Assembly (NCBI GenBank): GCA_013076295.1
Contig: RQOL01000466.1
Coordinates: forward strand, 4,879,080-4,943,079
From: Sanderia malayensis
Taxonomy: Eukaryota; Cnidaria; Scyphozoa; Semaeostomeae; Pelagiidae
Direction of reading: 5' to 3'
Length of the DNA stretch: 64,000 bases
In this document: positions 10,026-22,217 of the stretch, piece by piece
Numbering within the stretch: position 1 is the first letter of the stretch
Layout of the letters: each line of letters starts with the position of its first letter
The notes under the pieces: generated by a model
Databases searched by the model: none
The model's input: the letters and a program-made list of their open reading frames with translations, nothing else
What the model was told of the DNA's origin: nothing
Position numbers and translations under genes: made by a program

Positions 10026-10971
10026 TAAACATTGATACATGATAAACTATACCCTGTTTATAACAATGCCTATTAATATCGACTTTGATGATAGCTACGG
10101 TGGCTTTAACTTGTATTAAAACGAACTCGAATTTATTAAAACGTCTCGTGTATATTTAATATTTATTTATTGCAAAATGGCGTCGATCATGAGAAATTTT
10201 GTTTTTTTTGCCTGACTCGATGCCCACACGTGGTATATACACAGGCCGCAGACTCGCTACAATGTTTTAGTATAGCTCACAATAACAACACCACTCGCTA
10301 TTCTGGTTGGGCAATGGCTACCGTGGCCTCCTCCGCGGGGGCGAAACCTGGGCATTGTGTAGCAAGGCTACACAAACTATAGAGTTATCTAACGTGTTTT
10401 GAATTACACGTGAAATTTTACAGTTTGGAGTGCTGCGTGTAGTTGCAGCGAAGCCTTGAAAACTCGAACCAATTTGCATTTACCTAGAAACCTTCTCACC
10501 CTCGATAACTCGAACCCCCTTCACCGTCCCTTGGAAGTTCGAGTTATCTGGATGTTGCTGTATTATTAACAAACGAGCGCATTCATCACCAGTGGACGAA
10601 CTTTACGATATTTCACAGACCTTGAATTTTAGATTCCTCTTCACGTCCCCTGTATAGTTTGCTATACAGAGGCGATGCTCAAAAACTGCTTTTCTCCGAA
10701 GAGTTTGTATACTAGTATAATTCAAATCGTTATATACGTGCGAAGAAAATCGATGATAAAAAGCTGAAGTTAATTAATAGACAACTAAGTTTATGAAAGG
10801 ATTTTATGAAATGAAATATTGATGATAAAGGAGGTATCAAGAAATGTGTTTCTGGATAAATTTGCCTATTTTCCACGAAATCTTTCCCATCAAACTCGAT
10901 GCAACGAGCTATTTTAATCCTGTGCAGTAAGAACGAATGTCACAACAGGTTTAAATTAATTCCACAGCCCG
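10026..10971. other. OFD1 3' flank, intergenic
   Basis: This holds the OFD1 3' end and AT-rich spacer. A short stretch near 10437-10563 contains AACTCGAACC and TTCGAGTTATC motifs. These resemble the ends of the TACAGTCAAATCTG inverted-repeat elements found in the LACTBL1-like gene, so it may be a decayed relative. No gene is recognised. Confidence 0.4.
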
Positions 10972-11403
10972 GGGGTATGGAAACTAGAGTTTTCGCTAGG
11001 GGTATGGAAACTAGAGTTTTCGCTAGGGGTATGGAGACTAGAGATTTCGCTAGGGGTATGGAGACTAGAGATTTCGCTAGGGGTATGGAGACTAGAGATT
11101 TCGCTAGGGGTATGGAGACTAGAGATTTCGCTAGGGGTATGGAAACTAGAGTTTTCGCTAGGGGTATGGAGACTAGAGATTTCGCTAGGGGTATGGAGAC
11201 TAGAGATTTCGCTAGGGGTATGGAGACTAGAGATTTCGCTAGGGGTATGGAGACTAGAGATTTCGCTAGGGGTATGGAAACTAGAGTTTTCGCTAGGGGT
11301 ATGGAGACTAGAGATTTCGCTAGGGGTATGGAGACTAGAGATTTCGCTAGGGGTATGGAGACTAGAGATTTCGCTAGGGGTATGGAGACTAGAGATTTCG
11401 CTC
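10972..11403. repeat. 27-bp minisatellite, 16 units, 5-unit higher order
   Basis: Sixteen tandem 27-bp units begin GGGGTATGGAGACTAGAG. Two variants exist: a form with GGAAACTAGAGTTTTC (A) and a form with GGAGACTAGAGATTTC (B). The order is A, then three ABBBB blocks, so the last 15 units form a 135-bp higher-order repeat. Because 27 is a multiple of 3, frames stay open on both strands, but there is no gene context. I treat it as non-coding. Confidence 0.9.
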
Positions 11404-12088
11404 GTACTGCCGACTCGCAATTAAGGATTTTAGTTTTGCGCTGCAAAAATATTTGCTCGTTGCGAAGTTTAAGCTGATTAAAAACAAATACGGAACCGTG
11501 CTATTTGGAGGAAATTGAGTTCACGAAACAGCTGAAAAGGAGGAATCCCACAAACGAACCATTTAACGTCCCCTCTCTGATCGTTATCGCCTTAAATATT
11601 TGATATCCAATTAGAATTAAATCGATTTTTGTGTTTAACGCATAATTAGCGATAATTGGCGAGGCCGAGTTGTGCGCTAAAACGAGAGATATAAAAGCCA
11701 ACGAGAACGTCGTTATTGCTGAAGCAGAGGTTTTTCGCAGATTATCAAGATCCGTGGCTTTCTTATCAAGAAATTCAATTAGACACAAGCTGAAAGCAAT
11801 TTTGCATTCATCCACGCCTAGAAGGACAGCGTATCAATCCTTTGAAGTCTTAATTTTCCCAAAACAAAACATACATATAAAGAAATCCACGTGTTTTGGG
11901 ACTAAAGCGTTCAAGGTCAGTATATACAACAAAAAACGTCTTGCCTCTATTACGTGACCCCCCTGACGTTATGGTCACTTGTTATGCACGCTGTGTGCGA
12001 ATGCAATTCAAATACGGGTGTTCATTAAGACGACATTTGTTGTTGCAGATAAGCGAGGTTGCAGGGATGAGACAATGACTTGGTGTTT
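11404..12088. other. Spacer, nothing recognised
   Basis: This spacer contains only short unsupported ORFs and no repeat or RNA gene that I could identify. Confidence 0.4.
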
Positions 12089-12200
12089 ATGTCAATGGAT
12101 ACATTGTGCAATTTGAAGAAAGAAATGAGCTCTCCAAAGCCTTCAAGAATCGAGGAAAGGGAGTTGGGAGTCAGATTGGTACAATGCAATACAGAAGAAG
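12089..12200 (+). CDS. Possible alternative first exon of the LACTBL1-like gene (distal)
   Basis: An ATG at 12089 opens 37 codons (MSMDTLCNLKKEMSSPKPS...) that end at a donor AG|GTAAAT in phase 1. Splicing to the acceptor at 17116 (TTTTGCAG) would keep the LACTBL1-like frame and add 42 residues before the methionine at 17131. The peptide is hydrophilic and would be cytoplasmic in a type II protein. Support is only phase and splice consensus, so it may be fortuitous. Confidence 0.3.
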
Positions 12201-13486
12201 GTAAATTATTATTTATTAATTAAATATTTTCTGGTTTAATAACAGTTCGATGGAGACATATCTCAACATATGTTTCAAAATCAGTATCAAATATTCCCAT
12301 TATAAAAATCTTTGCTTCAATTACACCATCGTTTTTCTGTGCACTGGGTTGGTTTTAAAACCCCCACTGTTTTTAGTCCATATGTGATGTAAACATGGAT
12401 TGATCACGTAAAAGTACTGCTATTAACAACGATCGGCCTCTCTTTGTCATGGCAAACACAGTACGTAGAAACTCTTTATAAAAGAGTAAAGCCATCTTTT
12501 CTCTTTTCAAAGCAAAATGAAAATACTTGGCATTATTTGAAATCGTGAACTGTATCAAATCCTGACAAATCCAATCTATTAGATACAATATAAGTATGTT
12601 CGATCTCCTTTCGACTTGACGTTCTTTGCAGATTATAGCTATGATGTAATAAAACTTGTAGACGATCAGGAAATCGTTCCTTTGCCAATTCTACAAATTT
12701 ATATTGCATGCAATTACGGAACATGGTATTTTAAGAAGGAACACATTGTACAATGCGTGCTATTCAAAAGCTAAGACCGTGTGCTGTTGAAATGTTTCCG
12801 ACTGAAATACAGTGATTTTGGTGGGGCAATGTCGATGCTCGCTTTAAAAGCTGCTACACGCGTAGAATGTCTTTATGTTTAATGCTAAGAACAACAGCGG
12901 CTGAATCAGACATCATAGCTAAATAATGAGTTATTAAATCAAAGTAAACAACGTTACAATACAACACACTGTCAACCAATGTCAGACGAGAAGCTGCATT
13001 TATAGCAAGAAAAACTTGTCTATTCAAAACCTATTTAATCAGCTCGACTCGTGTTTGCAATTTCAAATTCGATACTACATAAATAATTCAGCAGGTATGC
13101 GCCGACTGAATGGAGCCCAATCCGTGAAACGAAACCGAATGTTTGTCTGCATAGCAAAACCAGCGTAGTGAAGATTCATTGCAGAGGCAAGACCTTGCTA
13201 ATGTTGTTTGCAGAAAACAAATCAAGATTTTAATAAATTGATCGTGGATTGGAAGTTTTAAAAGCAAAACTGCATTTAATGGACAATATCCTAATTGATA
13301 TTATCATTACTGTTGAGCAGTTGGCCGAATTAAGAAAATTGGGCATTCTCTCCGCTGAACTGCAAGACATTAGCAGCTGATAGGATTTTCGACTCCGTCT
13401 CCGTCACTTTCACTGTCTGTTGTCATCTTGATCGACAAAAAGAGAATTTCAAATTTCAATACCTGGTTTTCAACCTCGATCAAACA

Positions 13487-13492
13487 TATAAA
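13487..13492 (+). promoter_or_regulatory. TATA box candidate
   Basis: TATAAA lies 79 bp upstream of the start codon of the possible proximal first exon at 13571, which would leave a ~50-nt 5' UTR. It is supported by position only. Confidence 0.3.
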
Positions 13493-13570
13493 TGAGAGAC
13501 CATACCTTAGGGAGGAGAGTTTATCAAACGTGGAGAAATATCGTAATTAAACAAATCAACTGTTAGGAAT

Positions 13571-13610
13571 ATGAACAAGCAAGATCATCATCTTCACAAT
13601 GGGCAATACG
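13571..13610 (+). CDS. Possible alternative first exon of the LACTBL1-like gene (proximal)
   Basis: ATG 13571 opens MNKQDHHLHNGQY and ends at a consensus donor ACG|GTAAGA in phase 1. It joins in frame to the acceptor at 17116, so the predicted junction reads QY-AKLPAMSKF. A TATA candidate lies upstream. The distal candidate at 12089 ends in the same phase, so either could supply the N-terminus. Confidence 0.4.
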
Positions 13611-16600
13611 GTAAGATAGATGTTGTAATGTTTAATTCCTATGCATAAAACTATCCTTACAGCAACATATCGTGACTTCTCTCCAAGAGAGCTTCTCTAC
13701 TTTAAAATGCAAAACACATCCCGAGACTTAACATTACAACGAAATATGGCAATAATTGCCCCTAAAATCGTTCGAGCTAAGTTACAGATTTTTTCAAAAA
13801 ACTTGAATCAGCTCTCAGTACTTAAAAGTCTTCTAATTTGGCATGACAATTTTGGCGTTCAAAACAAAATACCAAAATACCATTGAATTCACATTTTCTA
13901 AATATAAAATACAGTCATATTTCTACCACTACATAGCAGAAATCTAGCAACTGCGTATTTGGTTGTTGTAGAACAGTACCCCCCTTCTCTTCGCCTCCTG
14001 CCCCACCTTGAACACCACTCCAAATACGAAATAAGCGTCGTCACTGGCCTATGAAATATACGTTGCTTGTTGCACAACAAATACGCCTGTGTTAGAAAGA
14101 TGCTGCATAAATTTTTGATAAGCATGAGTTTGAAAAATTATTCTTAATGTTTTTCGTGTCTATTTTGCCACATGGCAGCTCCCATCCAATACGCCCAGCA
14201 CTCGTTTTAATTTCCAAAAGTCTCCGTAACCGATCTTGATTAGGACGATTTCGAAATTTTCCTGACAAGAGAAACAACAGATTTCTGCTCATTAATACTC
14301 CGTCTTGAAGCCATTAGACAAAAAATCCTGCAAAACCATGATTCTAATCTCATAAAGCTGGCAAAAGGACAGGATAAGATGCATGCTAATATTGTCCTCA
14401 CCCAGAGTAAGCAAGTGAGATGCAAGCTAATTATATTGAATGCAGGTAGCTATGCCACACTGCAACAATTGTTGCATACGTTTGGATTGATATCGCTGTA
14501 GTACAGGTGGACATTTTGGTAAGACACACCATGATCACAGGTATCTACTTGGCTTTAATCAATGTCACACAACACTACTCTGGATTCTATTGATTTATTT
14601 GCGTAATACAAGGGACGCAGACATAATGGTTGAAGTCACCATGGCAAGCTATGCTTTAAAATTAAACCTTAGATAGCTGACAAAACGTAAGGCTAAGAAA
14701 ATGTAATTTTTGTCACAAAATTTGTTATTAATTTTGCTTCACTCCCACCCTGAACTCATCGTTGGGTTTACACAAGACCTTCACGCAAACATGACGGTTA
14801 TTAACGAATGAATCAAAGAAAAACTGGCGACATGATTATCAGACGATTGCTACTTGTTCAACATACCTTCTGCAGCGTTTGCCATTTGCTTGGCTACATT
14901 GAAATGTGTTTGCATTTTGCAAGATGGGACCAAATGATAACCATAGCCAACTGAAAATATAGACCACTTTGAAAACGGGTTGTATAAATTAAGAGACATT
15001 TTGGAAGGCTGAAATCTCGTGCAACAAAACAGAGGATGTTTAACTAGATATAAAAAACCCTTGAATAAACCCCCGGTGGGTTATTTAAAAAACGAAATTT
15101 CAGCTGTATTTTTGTTCAATATTAAGCTTTATAAGATTTACACCATGCAGTTAATCGATAAAGTCACTGGTTCAATCTTGATTGATGCTCGGCCATAACG
15201 TCTTCGCAAATTAGAATCAATACGGGTGCTTAATTGAGAGGGAGGGGGGCTTATTTAAAAGTGGGGGCTCCGTTACGACATAGCTACTTTTTTGGACGAA
15301 ATAGTTGTCCAGGGGAAAGCAAGCATTTTCTCAGGACCCACCAAGCAGCCCCACGTAAAATGCTCAAATCTTTGCATAAGGAATGACGGCATCCTTTAAA
15401 CCTCCCTAACATTTACTGACCTCAATTTCAGTGCTAAAAATAGTATAAGTTTGAGCACTCAGCTACACAACTGACTTGCATTCAGACATAAAGACTCTTG
15501 AGGTGAAAGACATTGAGATATCCCTCATCTCCAATCCCAGCTGTGGCAGCTGTAAGCTGAATTGAAAGAGCCAGCCAGTATCCATACAACACACCATACA
15601 CCCAAAAGCGATCATTACCAGGAAGTTTGGCTCGGGCTCAGGGCTCATAACTTGTCAACTCTGACATATCTGAGCAGTTCCCCAGCTTCAAAACGGATGA
15701 TAAAATATACAGTTCCACAGGTGGTGTCTGTTTCATAATTCCTGTTAAGTGCACAAGATTCATTTTTTTCTTTGCATCAAATCCTCAGATCCTCCCCAGG
15801 TCAGGTCAATTGGGTTGCCTCGGGTAAAATGTTAAAACAAGGGTGCCTTTGGCACCAATTCATTTGCAACCAGGAAACAGGCAGGCACTCCCAAACACGT
15901 TAATTACGTTTCAACGCCGTATCATAACAAACATGTGGAGGCCATATACCCTTCCAGCAGTGTTAGCAGTCTCCCCTCAAATAAGCCCTCATCCTGATGA
16001 TCATTTGCAAGGAAATTGAAATTGCATGTTATCGATTGACCGCATGGCATTGTTTTAAATAAAGCTTAACATTGAACAACAAATGACGTAAAAACTAATT
16101 TTTTGCCAATAAGCTTCATGGAAATTCCTTACGTTTTTGCCTCACAAAGCACTTCCTTCCTCATAAATCACATGATCTAACTGTAATGTAATCGATCAGC
16201 TTGGTCGTCCAAAGGTCCCATATCAACAACAACATTACGATTCAATGGCTACCCGTGTTCTGTTCAACGTGATGATCTTGGAAGCTCATTCAATCAGTTA
16301 CAAATCTACGTGGCTAGTAGTACGCCTAAAGATCTGGTAAAGAAAATTCTATCAATTGCCTATCGACTCTGTGAAGCATTGATCAGTATAAATTTCGCAC
16401 TGAAAATATTCAAAAGTATTGGAAACTCTCTCTCTCTGTAAGTCAAGCTGAATAACATTTCTTCCTTCTTATCATGCTGGTCGCAGAATTAAATTCGGTG
16501 GCTCGTCCCAAAGAAGCTTTCTGCTCTAAATCAAATAAGCCACACAATACAGTTTTAAACGTCAGGCTCTTGCTAATGGTTTTGTGGCGAGTGTAAATTG

Positions 16601-17116
16601 CAATAAAATGCTAAACCTCACAGAGGCTCAGTTCCACATTTCGATTTTTCCACCAGTACATATAAACACATGTATTTAAATGCATTTATATAGATGAATT
16701 TATAGATAGCGCTGGCTTCATTGCAACAACGTTTCTCTCTGTCATTGTTGCCAAGTTTCATAAGCAGCAAATGACATTTGGGAAAACGTTTTACTTTTAT
16801 TACGGCCTGTGATACGCAATTATCAGTCAGGTTACGACTTGTCTCTCTGCTGTTAAAAACACATTTCAAAAACATTATTGTTCTCTAAAAGTGAAAAAGT
16901 AACTGGACCAACTGATATGAGTTCAATGTATGGTGAGAAGTGACAACAGCTAATTTACTTGGCTGTCGCTGAGTTGGTGCGATCAAACATGTCTTGAATG
17001 TACTAACGCAAGGTGTTAAACCTCAAAAATTGTATCAACGTGTCTTTTAAATATAAAATGACATATATTGCGAATGGCGAAACAGCTATACTCAAATGCT
17101 CAATGTTATTTTGCAG
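13611..17116. other. Long first intron or upstream region, no gene recognised
   Basis: This is 3.5 kb without a supported exon. Near 15062-15290 there are GGGGGCTTATTTAAAA-type words belonging to the TACCGTAA MITE family, but the ends are not clear. Short ORFs on both strands show no recognisable product. Confidence 0.4.
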
Positions 17117-17130
17117 CCAAATTGCCAGCC

Positions 17131-20100
17131 ATGTCAAAGTTTTTGCAAGACCCGCACAAAACGGAGACGGTATTGGACTCGAACGGAGACAAACCAAACT
17201 CTCAAGCAGGGTCTCGAACTGGAAGCTTCGGCGCTCCCGAAGAAGCAAGTATCGCTGCGACAAGTGGAACGAGGCAGAACAGTGCTTTCCAACTGATTAT
17301 CCATCCAAATGAAGATAAAAAGCTGAATAAATTTGCCATTTTGCGCGTCGCAAAAAAGACTGTGTACATTTTGCTGATCGTACTTCTTGTTGGCGGTCTG
17401 GCTGCTATGACGTCACTTTACATTTCACAGAAAAGCAAATCATCACAAGTCAGGGATTCCAATTTAGGCCACCCAACTAAAGCGACTAAAAGTGAGGCGA
17501 ATAAAAATGTAAGTTATTAGAGATCAATCGTCTTTTTTTACAGAAAACTGGCTGATAAGAAACTAGAAACTTGGATGGCCGAGAATTTAAGAAACGTTAG
17601 TAGCTGTTTAGGCTCAAGAATAATTAAGGAACTGTACATTTTCTATTCTGAAAAAAGAGTTCATTGACTTTAGTTTCTGCACGGCAATAAATATCAAGAA
17701 TTTTGCTAATCTTCATTTGGAAAGGATTTACAACTTTTGATTTTGATCTGCATTGTTTATGTGCATCCAACAATGCTCAACTTCAAAACAATAAAATAAT
17801 TCTAAACTCCAAAAATAAAAAACCAATCTACTAAAACGTCAGTAGTTACTAAATACTGATCCAAGTTTCTTATAGAAAGACGCTTAAACAGTCAATTTTA
17901 AATGTGATTGTTTCATTTAAAATGACGTATGTATGAATGTATGCTGTATGCTGTATGTAAACAGTTATTCTTAAATCTAATTGTTTCATTTAGAATGCTG
18001 CTACAACGAAATCGCCGAGAAAGAAACCAACTCTACCGCCATGTGTGCCAGTTATTGACGCTCGGCCTATTCCACATGTTCCGCCCGAAATCACAGAGCT
18101 GACCAAGAAATTAAATGTGGAAATTGAAGGCTTTCAAAAGATGTATAAAGTAAAGGTAAGTTGGTAACTTGGTAACTTGTACAGGACGATCAAGCTTGTA
18201 ACACCATATGCCTTTCATATAATCCAGTCATCTTAGTTTACTAAAATATCAAATGAAACCGCAGGATTAGGAGAAGATCGACCAAGAAAAGAAAGATAAT
18301 TAATTGTAACAAATACTGGTCTAGAGTCTAATTTGAATGTAATTGATATGTAACATCGTTCTTACCAATCCCTCTTTTAACTTGATATGTATAGCACTAT
18401 AGTCTCCATCTCTAATTGTACAGCAGTCTAACTGTATTACAGCAACCCAGTTATAAAACTATGCAGTAACCTATTCCTCTTATAGCAATCCATCTCTATA
18501 ACTATGCAACAATCTATCTCTATAACTATGCAACAATCTATCTCTATAACTATACAACAGTCTATTTCCAAACTATACAGCAATCTATCTCTTACAAAGA
18601 CCTCCACTGTCCTTCTTTGTCTTCCCTACAATACTAATGAGTGTCAAAAGTTACGATCGACCAATTTTGAATCTTTTTAGGCAGCTTCGGTGGCATTTTC
18701 CTATCGTGGCAACATCTGGTGGTCTAAGCATGTTGGAAGCATGAACTTCGAAAACAGCGAATCGTCTCTACCAAACAATGATACGCCTTATCCAGTAGCC
18801 AGTGTAACTAAAGTTCTCACTGTAAGTGTGTACACTATTATTTGTTTATTTTCCATTATTTCCATCACAAGGGAAAAAGACAGGCAAGACACCTACCCCC
18901 GGTGCTTTACATAAAAGAAACTACAAGAGCCCTTTATCTCTTCGAAACGTCCCTGTCGTTTTCAGAAGGTCCCTCATTTACTCCCTGTGGCCCTCCCCCA
19001 ATATGTCAATATGAAATACTTCCGACGTTCCCTTTATTTCAGATATCCCATAGTTACGTCACGATCCTAACAATCTGAACACGTCATATCCATATGTTGC
19101 TACTTTCCATTTCAGACGATAATGATGCAGAAACTATTTGAGGAAGATAAAATCACAAATCTCGATGACCCGGTCAATAAATATCTTCCGGAGTTTTCCG
19201 TCAAAAACCCATTCAATAAAGAGAAAGTGACTTTAAGGTATGCTCTCAAATCCAAAATCTTCTACTACGATTTGCCCAATGCAATTACCAAGATAAAATC
19301 AAAAACTGTAAACTATAATAGCGAACAAAAGTCCACGAGACACCTAAAAATTTCAGTTGCCGATGTTATGTTTCTGCACACTTTGTTCCCCGTGAGCAGA
19401 ATGCAACCCCCCTTCCCTTTAACAATGTTGTCTTGTGCACCAGTCTTTTCTCATCACTGGGCCAAAATTTTTTGGCGATATTGAATACAGCCACCTCCAG
19501 AGACAACATTGTTTGGTGGGGATGAAGTATGCGTGTGAAAATCCTAGGTGTTCCAGGACTTTTATCCCCTATAATGGTATCCTCTACTGAAAAATGTTAC
19601 CGCTGAGAGCATTAGCCAAACACGTTCAGTTGATTATTTCACGTTCTAGGCAGCTGAGTTGCATGATGTCAGGCCTTCCGAGGGAGGCTCCATGTTTTCC
19701 ACCAGAAAAACTCGATTACTGCCCCTTCAATGCGTCTGAAATGTGGCCCAAAATTGCCAACATATCACTCATTATGCCTCCGGACAAAAACCCTTCATAT
19801 AGGTAAGCCTCCCTTTTCTGGGTTAAACATTTTTTGGGTTGTTGAGAATAACTCACAATTGCAAGTGTTAACTACACAGTTATATACTGGTTAGCCTGAT
19901 TACATCTCATTGCAGTAACCTTGGCTTCTCTGTGCTTGGGAGTGCATTAGAAAAGATAGCAGGGGTCAAATATATGGATTGGGTGACAAATAACATTATC
20001 AAGCCTCTTGGAATGGAAAATTCCGGATTTGACTTGGTGGCGAAGTAAGAAAACTAATGTAGAATTCACAATTTCAAACTGAAGATTCAGTATTCATGAA

Positions 20101-22217
20101 CCAAGATGTTACCAATCATATCTTTTTGCATTCAATGTTTGATATTATCTGGACTGAATTCAAATTTTTAGTGCAAATAAATTCCCTGTGAGTACGAATG
20201 CTGATGGCTCTAAGGCACGTATTATCAACTGGGGGTGGCAGATTCCATCTGGTGGATTATACTCATCAATCAACGATCTGAATAAGGTCGACAAACAATT
20301 TTTCATCTAATATATTCCTACATAAAGTCAATTTCGTATCTTAAATTGTCCTATGCTTAATTGTATCAAAGTTCATGGAAATATTATGCATTATAATGTT
20401 TGCCACTATTGCAGCTCGCAAAAATGCTCTTCGAGCTTATGAATGACACGACAGTGTTACATCGAAGAACGGCCAGGAAAATGTTCAAACCAAGTGAGTA
20501 TGACAAAGTTTAAATATAAACATCATATCACACCGTAAATTCTCAAATGAACTCACGAGCCTACACGGTTTGCTTTATAAGAATACTGTCTATAAGAATA
20601 TTGAGGCTGAAAAACGCCAAGGAGCAGCGTGAAAATGTTCGAATTACAAAAATTTCGAATTACAGAGGCTTGTTTTATAAGAATTGGTTCATTAGTGATC
20701 CTTGAAGGGACAGAGAATTTCGTTCGAATTGGGTAAAGTTCGAATTACACGAGTTCGAACTTTGCAGATTTGACTGTATTCTCATAAAAAAGTGTGTACC
20801 TTGCAAAAACAATGCATCAGTTGAATTTTTATTCAATATTAATCCAGGGTTTTTTTGCAAATTGACAGTACTTGTTCTTTTTTTACAGTTTTCCTCTATA
20901 ATTCTGGACACGGGACTGGATACAGTTTTGAAATATTAAACTCCAAAGTTTTTGACGTGATGAAACATCACAGCCACAGCAATCTGGAGCATTTGATCTA
21001 CGCGAAAAGTGGTGCATGCTTCGGGTATGGAGCTTGGATTGCCTTGGTCCCTGAGCTCAAATTTGGTACGTCTGTCTGAATAGGTTATCCCTAGACTCAT
21101 TGGTACCGCAGTAAGTCCAACTATACGGTAATATAAACAATTGCCTTTTGTTCTAGCTGCATTTTCATTGGTTGCACATGCTGGCAAAGAAGCAGCTCCT
21201 GGGTTATTTCTGACGTCGCCATTAAGAGCAATGAAACCTTTAGAAGACGTTCTTCTCAAAAGACTGCCCAAGGTATTCGATCTAGCAACAACACACTTAT
21301 TCCTGAACTATCTCACTACAGTCAAATCTGCATAGTTCGAACTCGTGTAATTCGAACTTTAATCCAATTCGAGCGAAATTCTTCGTCCCTTCAAGGATCA
21401 CTTATGAACCAACTCTTTTATAAAAAAAACCTCTATAATTCGAGCTTTTTGTTATTCGAACATTTTCACGCTTCCCCTGGGTGTTCGAACTAGACAGAGT
21501 TAACTGTATTTCACTATTTCACTGAATTCTCTTGCCAAGCCAACGGCCTACAATAGGGGACAAAAGTCCCTGGGACACCTCAAATTTCATTGGATAATGT
21601 TTCTGCACACTTTGTTCCCTGTGAGCAGAATGCGACCCCCCACTCCCCCAAACATTGTTGTCTTGTGCACCAGTTTTTCTCATCACTGGGCCAAAAGAAT
21701 TTCCACAATATTGAAAATAACCGCCTCTACAGACAACATTGTTTATGGGGGAGGGGGATGAACTATGCGTGTAAAACTTGCAAAAATCCTAGGTGTCCCA
21801 GGACTTTTGTCCCTATTCTAGCCTGAATGTACGTTTTCCAAAAAGTAACTGAATCATTTGTCACGTTTCTAGTATGTTCTGCCGCCATCAGAAAACACAT
21901 ACGTTGGTACATACAAACTTGTACAGTACTGGCCGCTGGTTACAGATTTCTTGCGGATATACAAGAAAGGAGACGTGCTGTACATGGAAATACAATGGCT
22001 TAAAGTGCCACTTTCTTATGTCTCGCCGTTAGTACTTGTCACTGGACACTTCGGCATGAGTTCCATGAGGCGTTGCGAGGATTTCTTTCTGAGCATGGGG
22101 TTATCTTACATGAAGTGCTTCTTCAAGAAGCCATCGAAGCCTGGTGGTCAGTCACCAAGTTTCATCGTTAAGGGAATTACCACGTATGGCCATGCTGAAT
22201 TCAAAAGAATACCCTAA
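17131..22217 (+). CDS. LACTBL1: LACTBL1-like membrane-anchored serine beta-lactamase-fold protein
   Basis: Exons: 17117-17508 (ATG 17131), 17994-18155, 18681-18821, 19116-19237, 19650-19802, 19916-20044, 20172-20286, 20415-20493, 20889-21065, 21157-21272 and 21873-22217. All phases agree, giving 638 residues from ATG 17131. A hydrophilic N-terminus is followed by one TM helix near residues 75-100 (VYILLIVLLVGGLAAMTSLY), suggesting type II topology. The fold's motifs are present: SVTK as the SxxK nucleophile/base (end of exon 3), YSNLGFSVLG as the YxN motif (exons 5-6 junction), SGGLYSSINDL and GHGTGYSFEI. DDPVNKYLPEF and MMSGLPREAPC match the LACTBL1 layout. The animal protein's substrate is not established. 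The exon 7 donor (AAG|GTCGAC) is weak. Upstream in-frame ATG 17074 or spliced first exons could extend the N-terminus. Confidence 0.88.
18415..18598 (+). repeat. ~24-bp tandem repeat in LACTBL1-like intron
   Basis: Degenerate tandem units of the form CAATCTATCTCTATAACTAT occur, with three near-perfect copies around 18485-18560 and diverged ones on either side. The repeat lies in the intron before the SVTK-encoding exon. Confidence 0.7.
19319..19572. mobile_element. MITE family 1 copy (ACAAAAGTCC ends) in intron
   Basis: Its left end has GAACAAAAGTCC...AGACACC and its right end has AGGTGTTCCAGGACTTTTATCCCC, an imperfect inverted repeat. The inside shares CTGCACACTTTGTTCCC and GTCTTGTGCACCAG with the copy at 21554. 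Confidence 0.7.
20575..20778. mobile_element. MITE family 2, inverted copy 1
   Basis: The element ends TGCAGATTTGACTGTA and contains GTTCGAATTACACGAG and CCTTGAAGGGACAG. It is the reverse-orientation partner of the copy at 21317-21508; the left end is diverged, so that boundary is approximate. It lies in the intron before exon 20889-21065. Confidence 0.7.
21317..21508. mobile_element. MITE family 2, inverted copy 2
   Basis: It begins TACAGTCAAATCTGCA and ends AGTTAACTGTA. Internal words TTCGAACTCGTGTAATTCG and CTTCAAGGATCACTTATGA are the reverse complement of words in copy 1. It lies in the intron after exon 21157-21272. Confidence 0.75.
21554..21815. mobile_element. MITE family 1 copy in last intron of LACTBL1-like gene
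   Basis: Terminal inverted repeats TAGGGGACAAAAGTCC and GGACTTTTGTCCCTA are nearly perfect, followed internally by a second inverted block (TGGGACACCT and AGGTGTCCCA). TA appears to be the target duplication. Confidence 0.85.

Noticed and set aside
10899..11477. 192-residue ORF of METRDFARG repeats (and open frames on the minus strand)
   Set aside because: It is a by-product of a 27-bp tandem repeat, whose length is a multiple of 3; there is no splice context, domain or conserved flank.
15463..15648. Candidate minus-strand exon in the 13.6-17.1 kb region
   Set aside because: It is a short ORF with no recognisable motif and no supporting splice partners.
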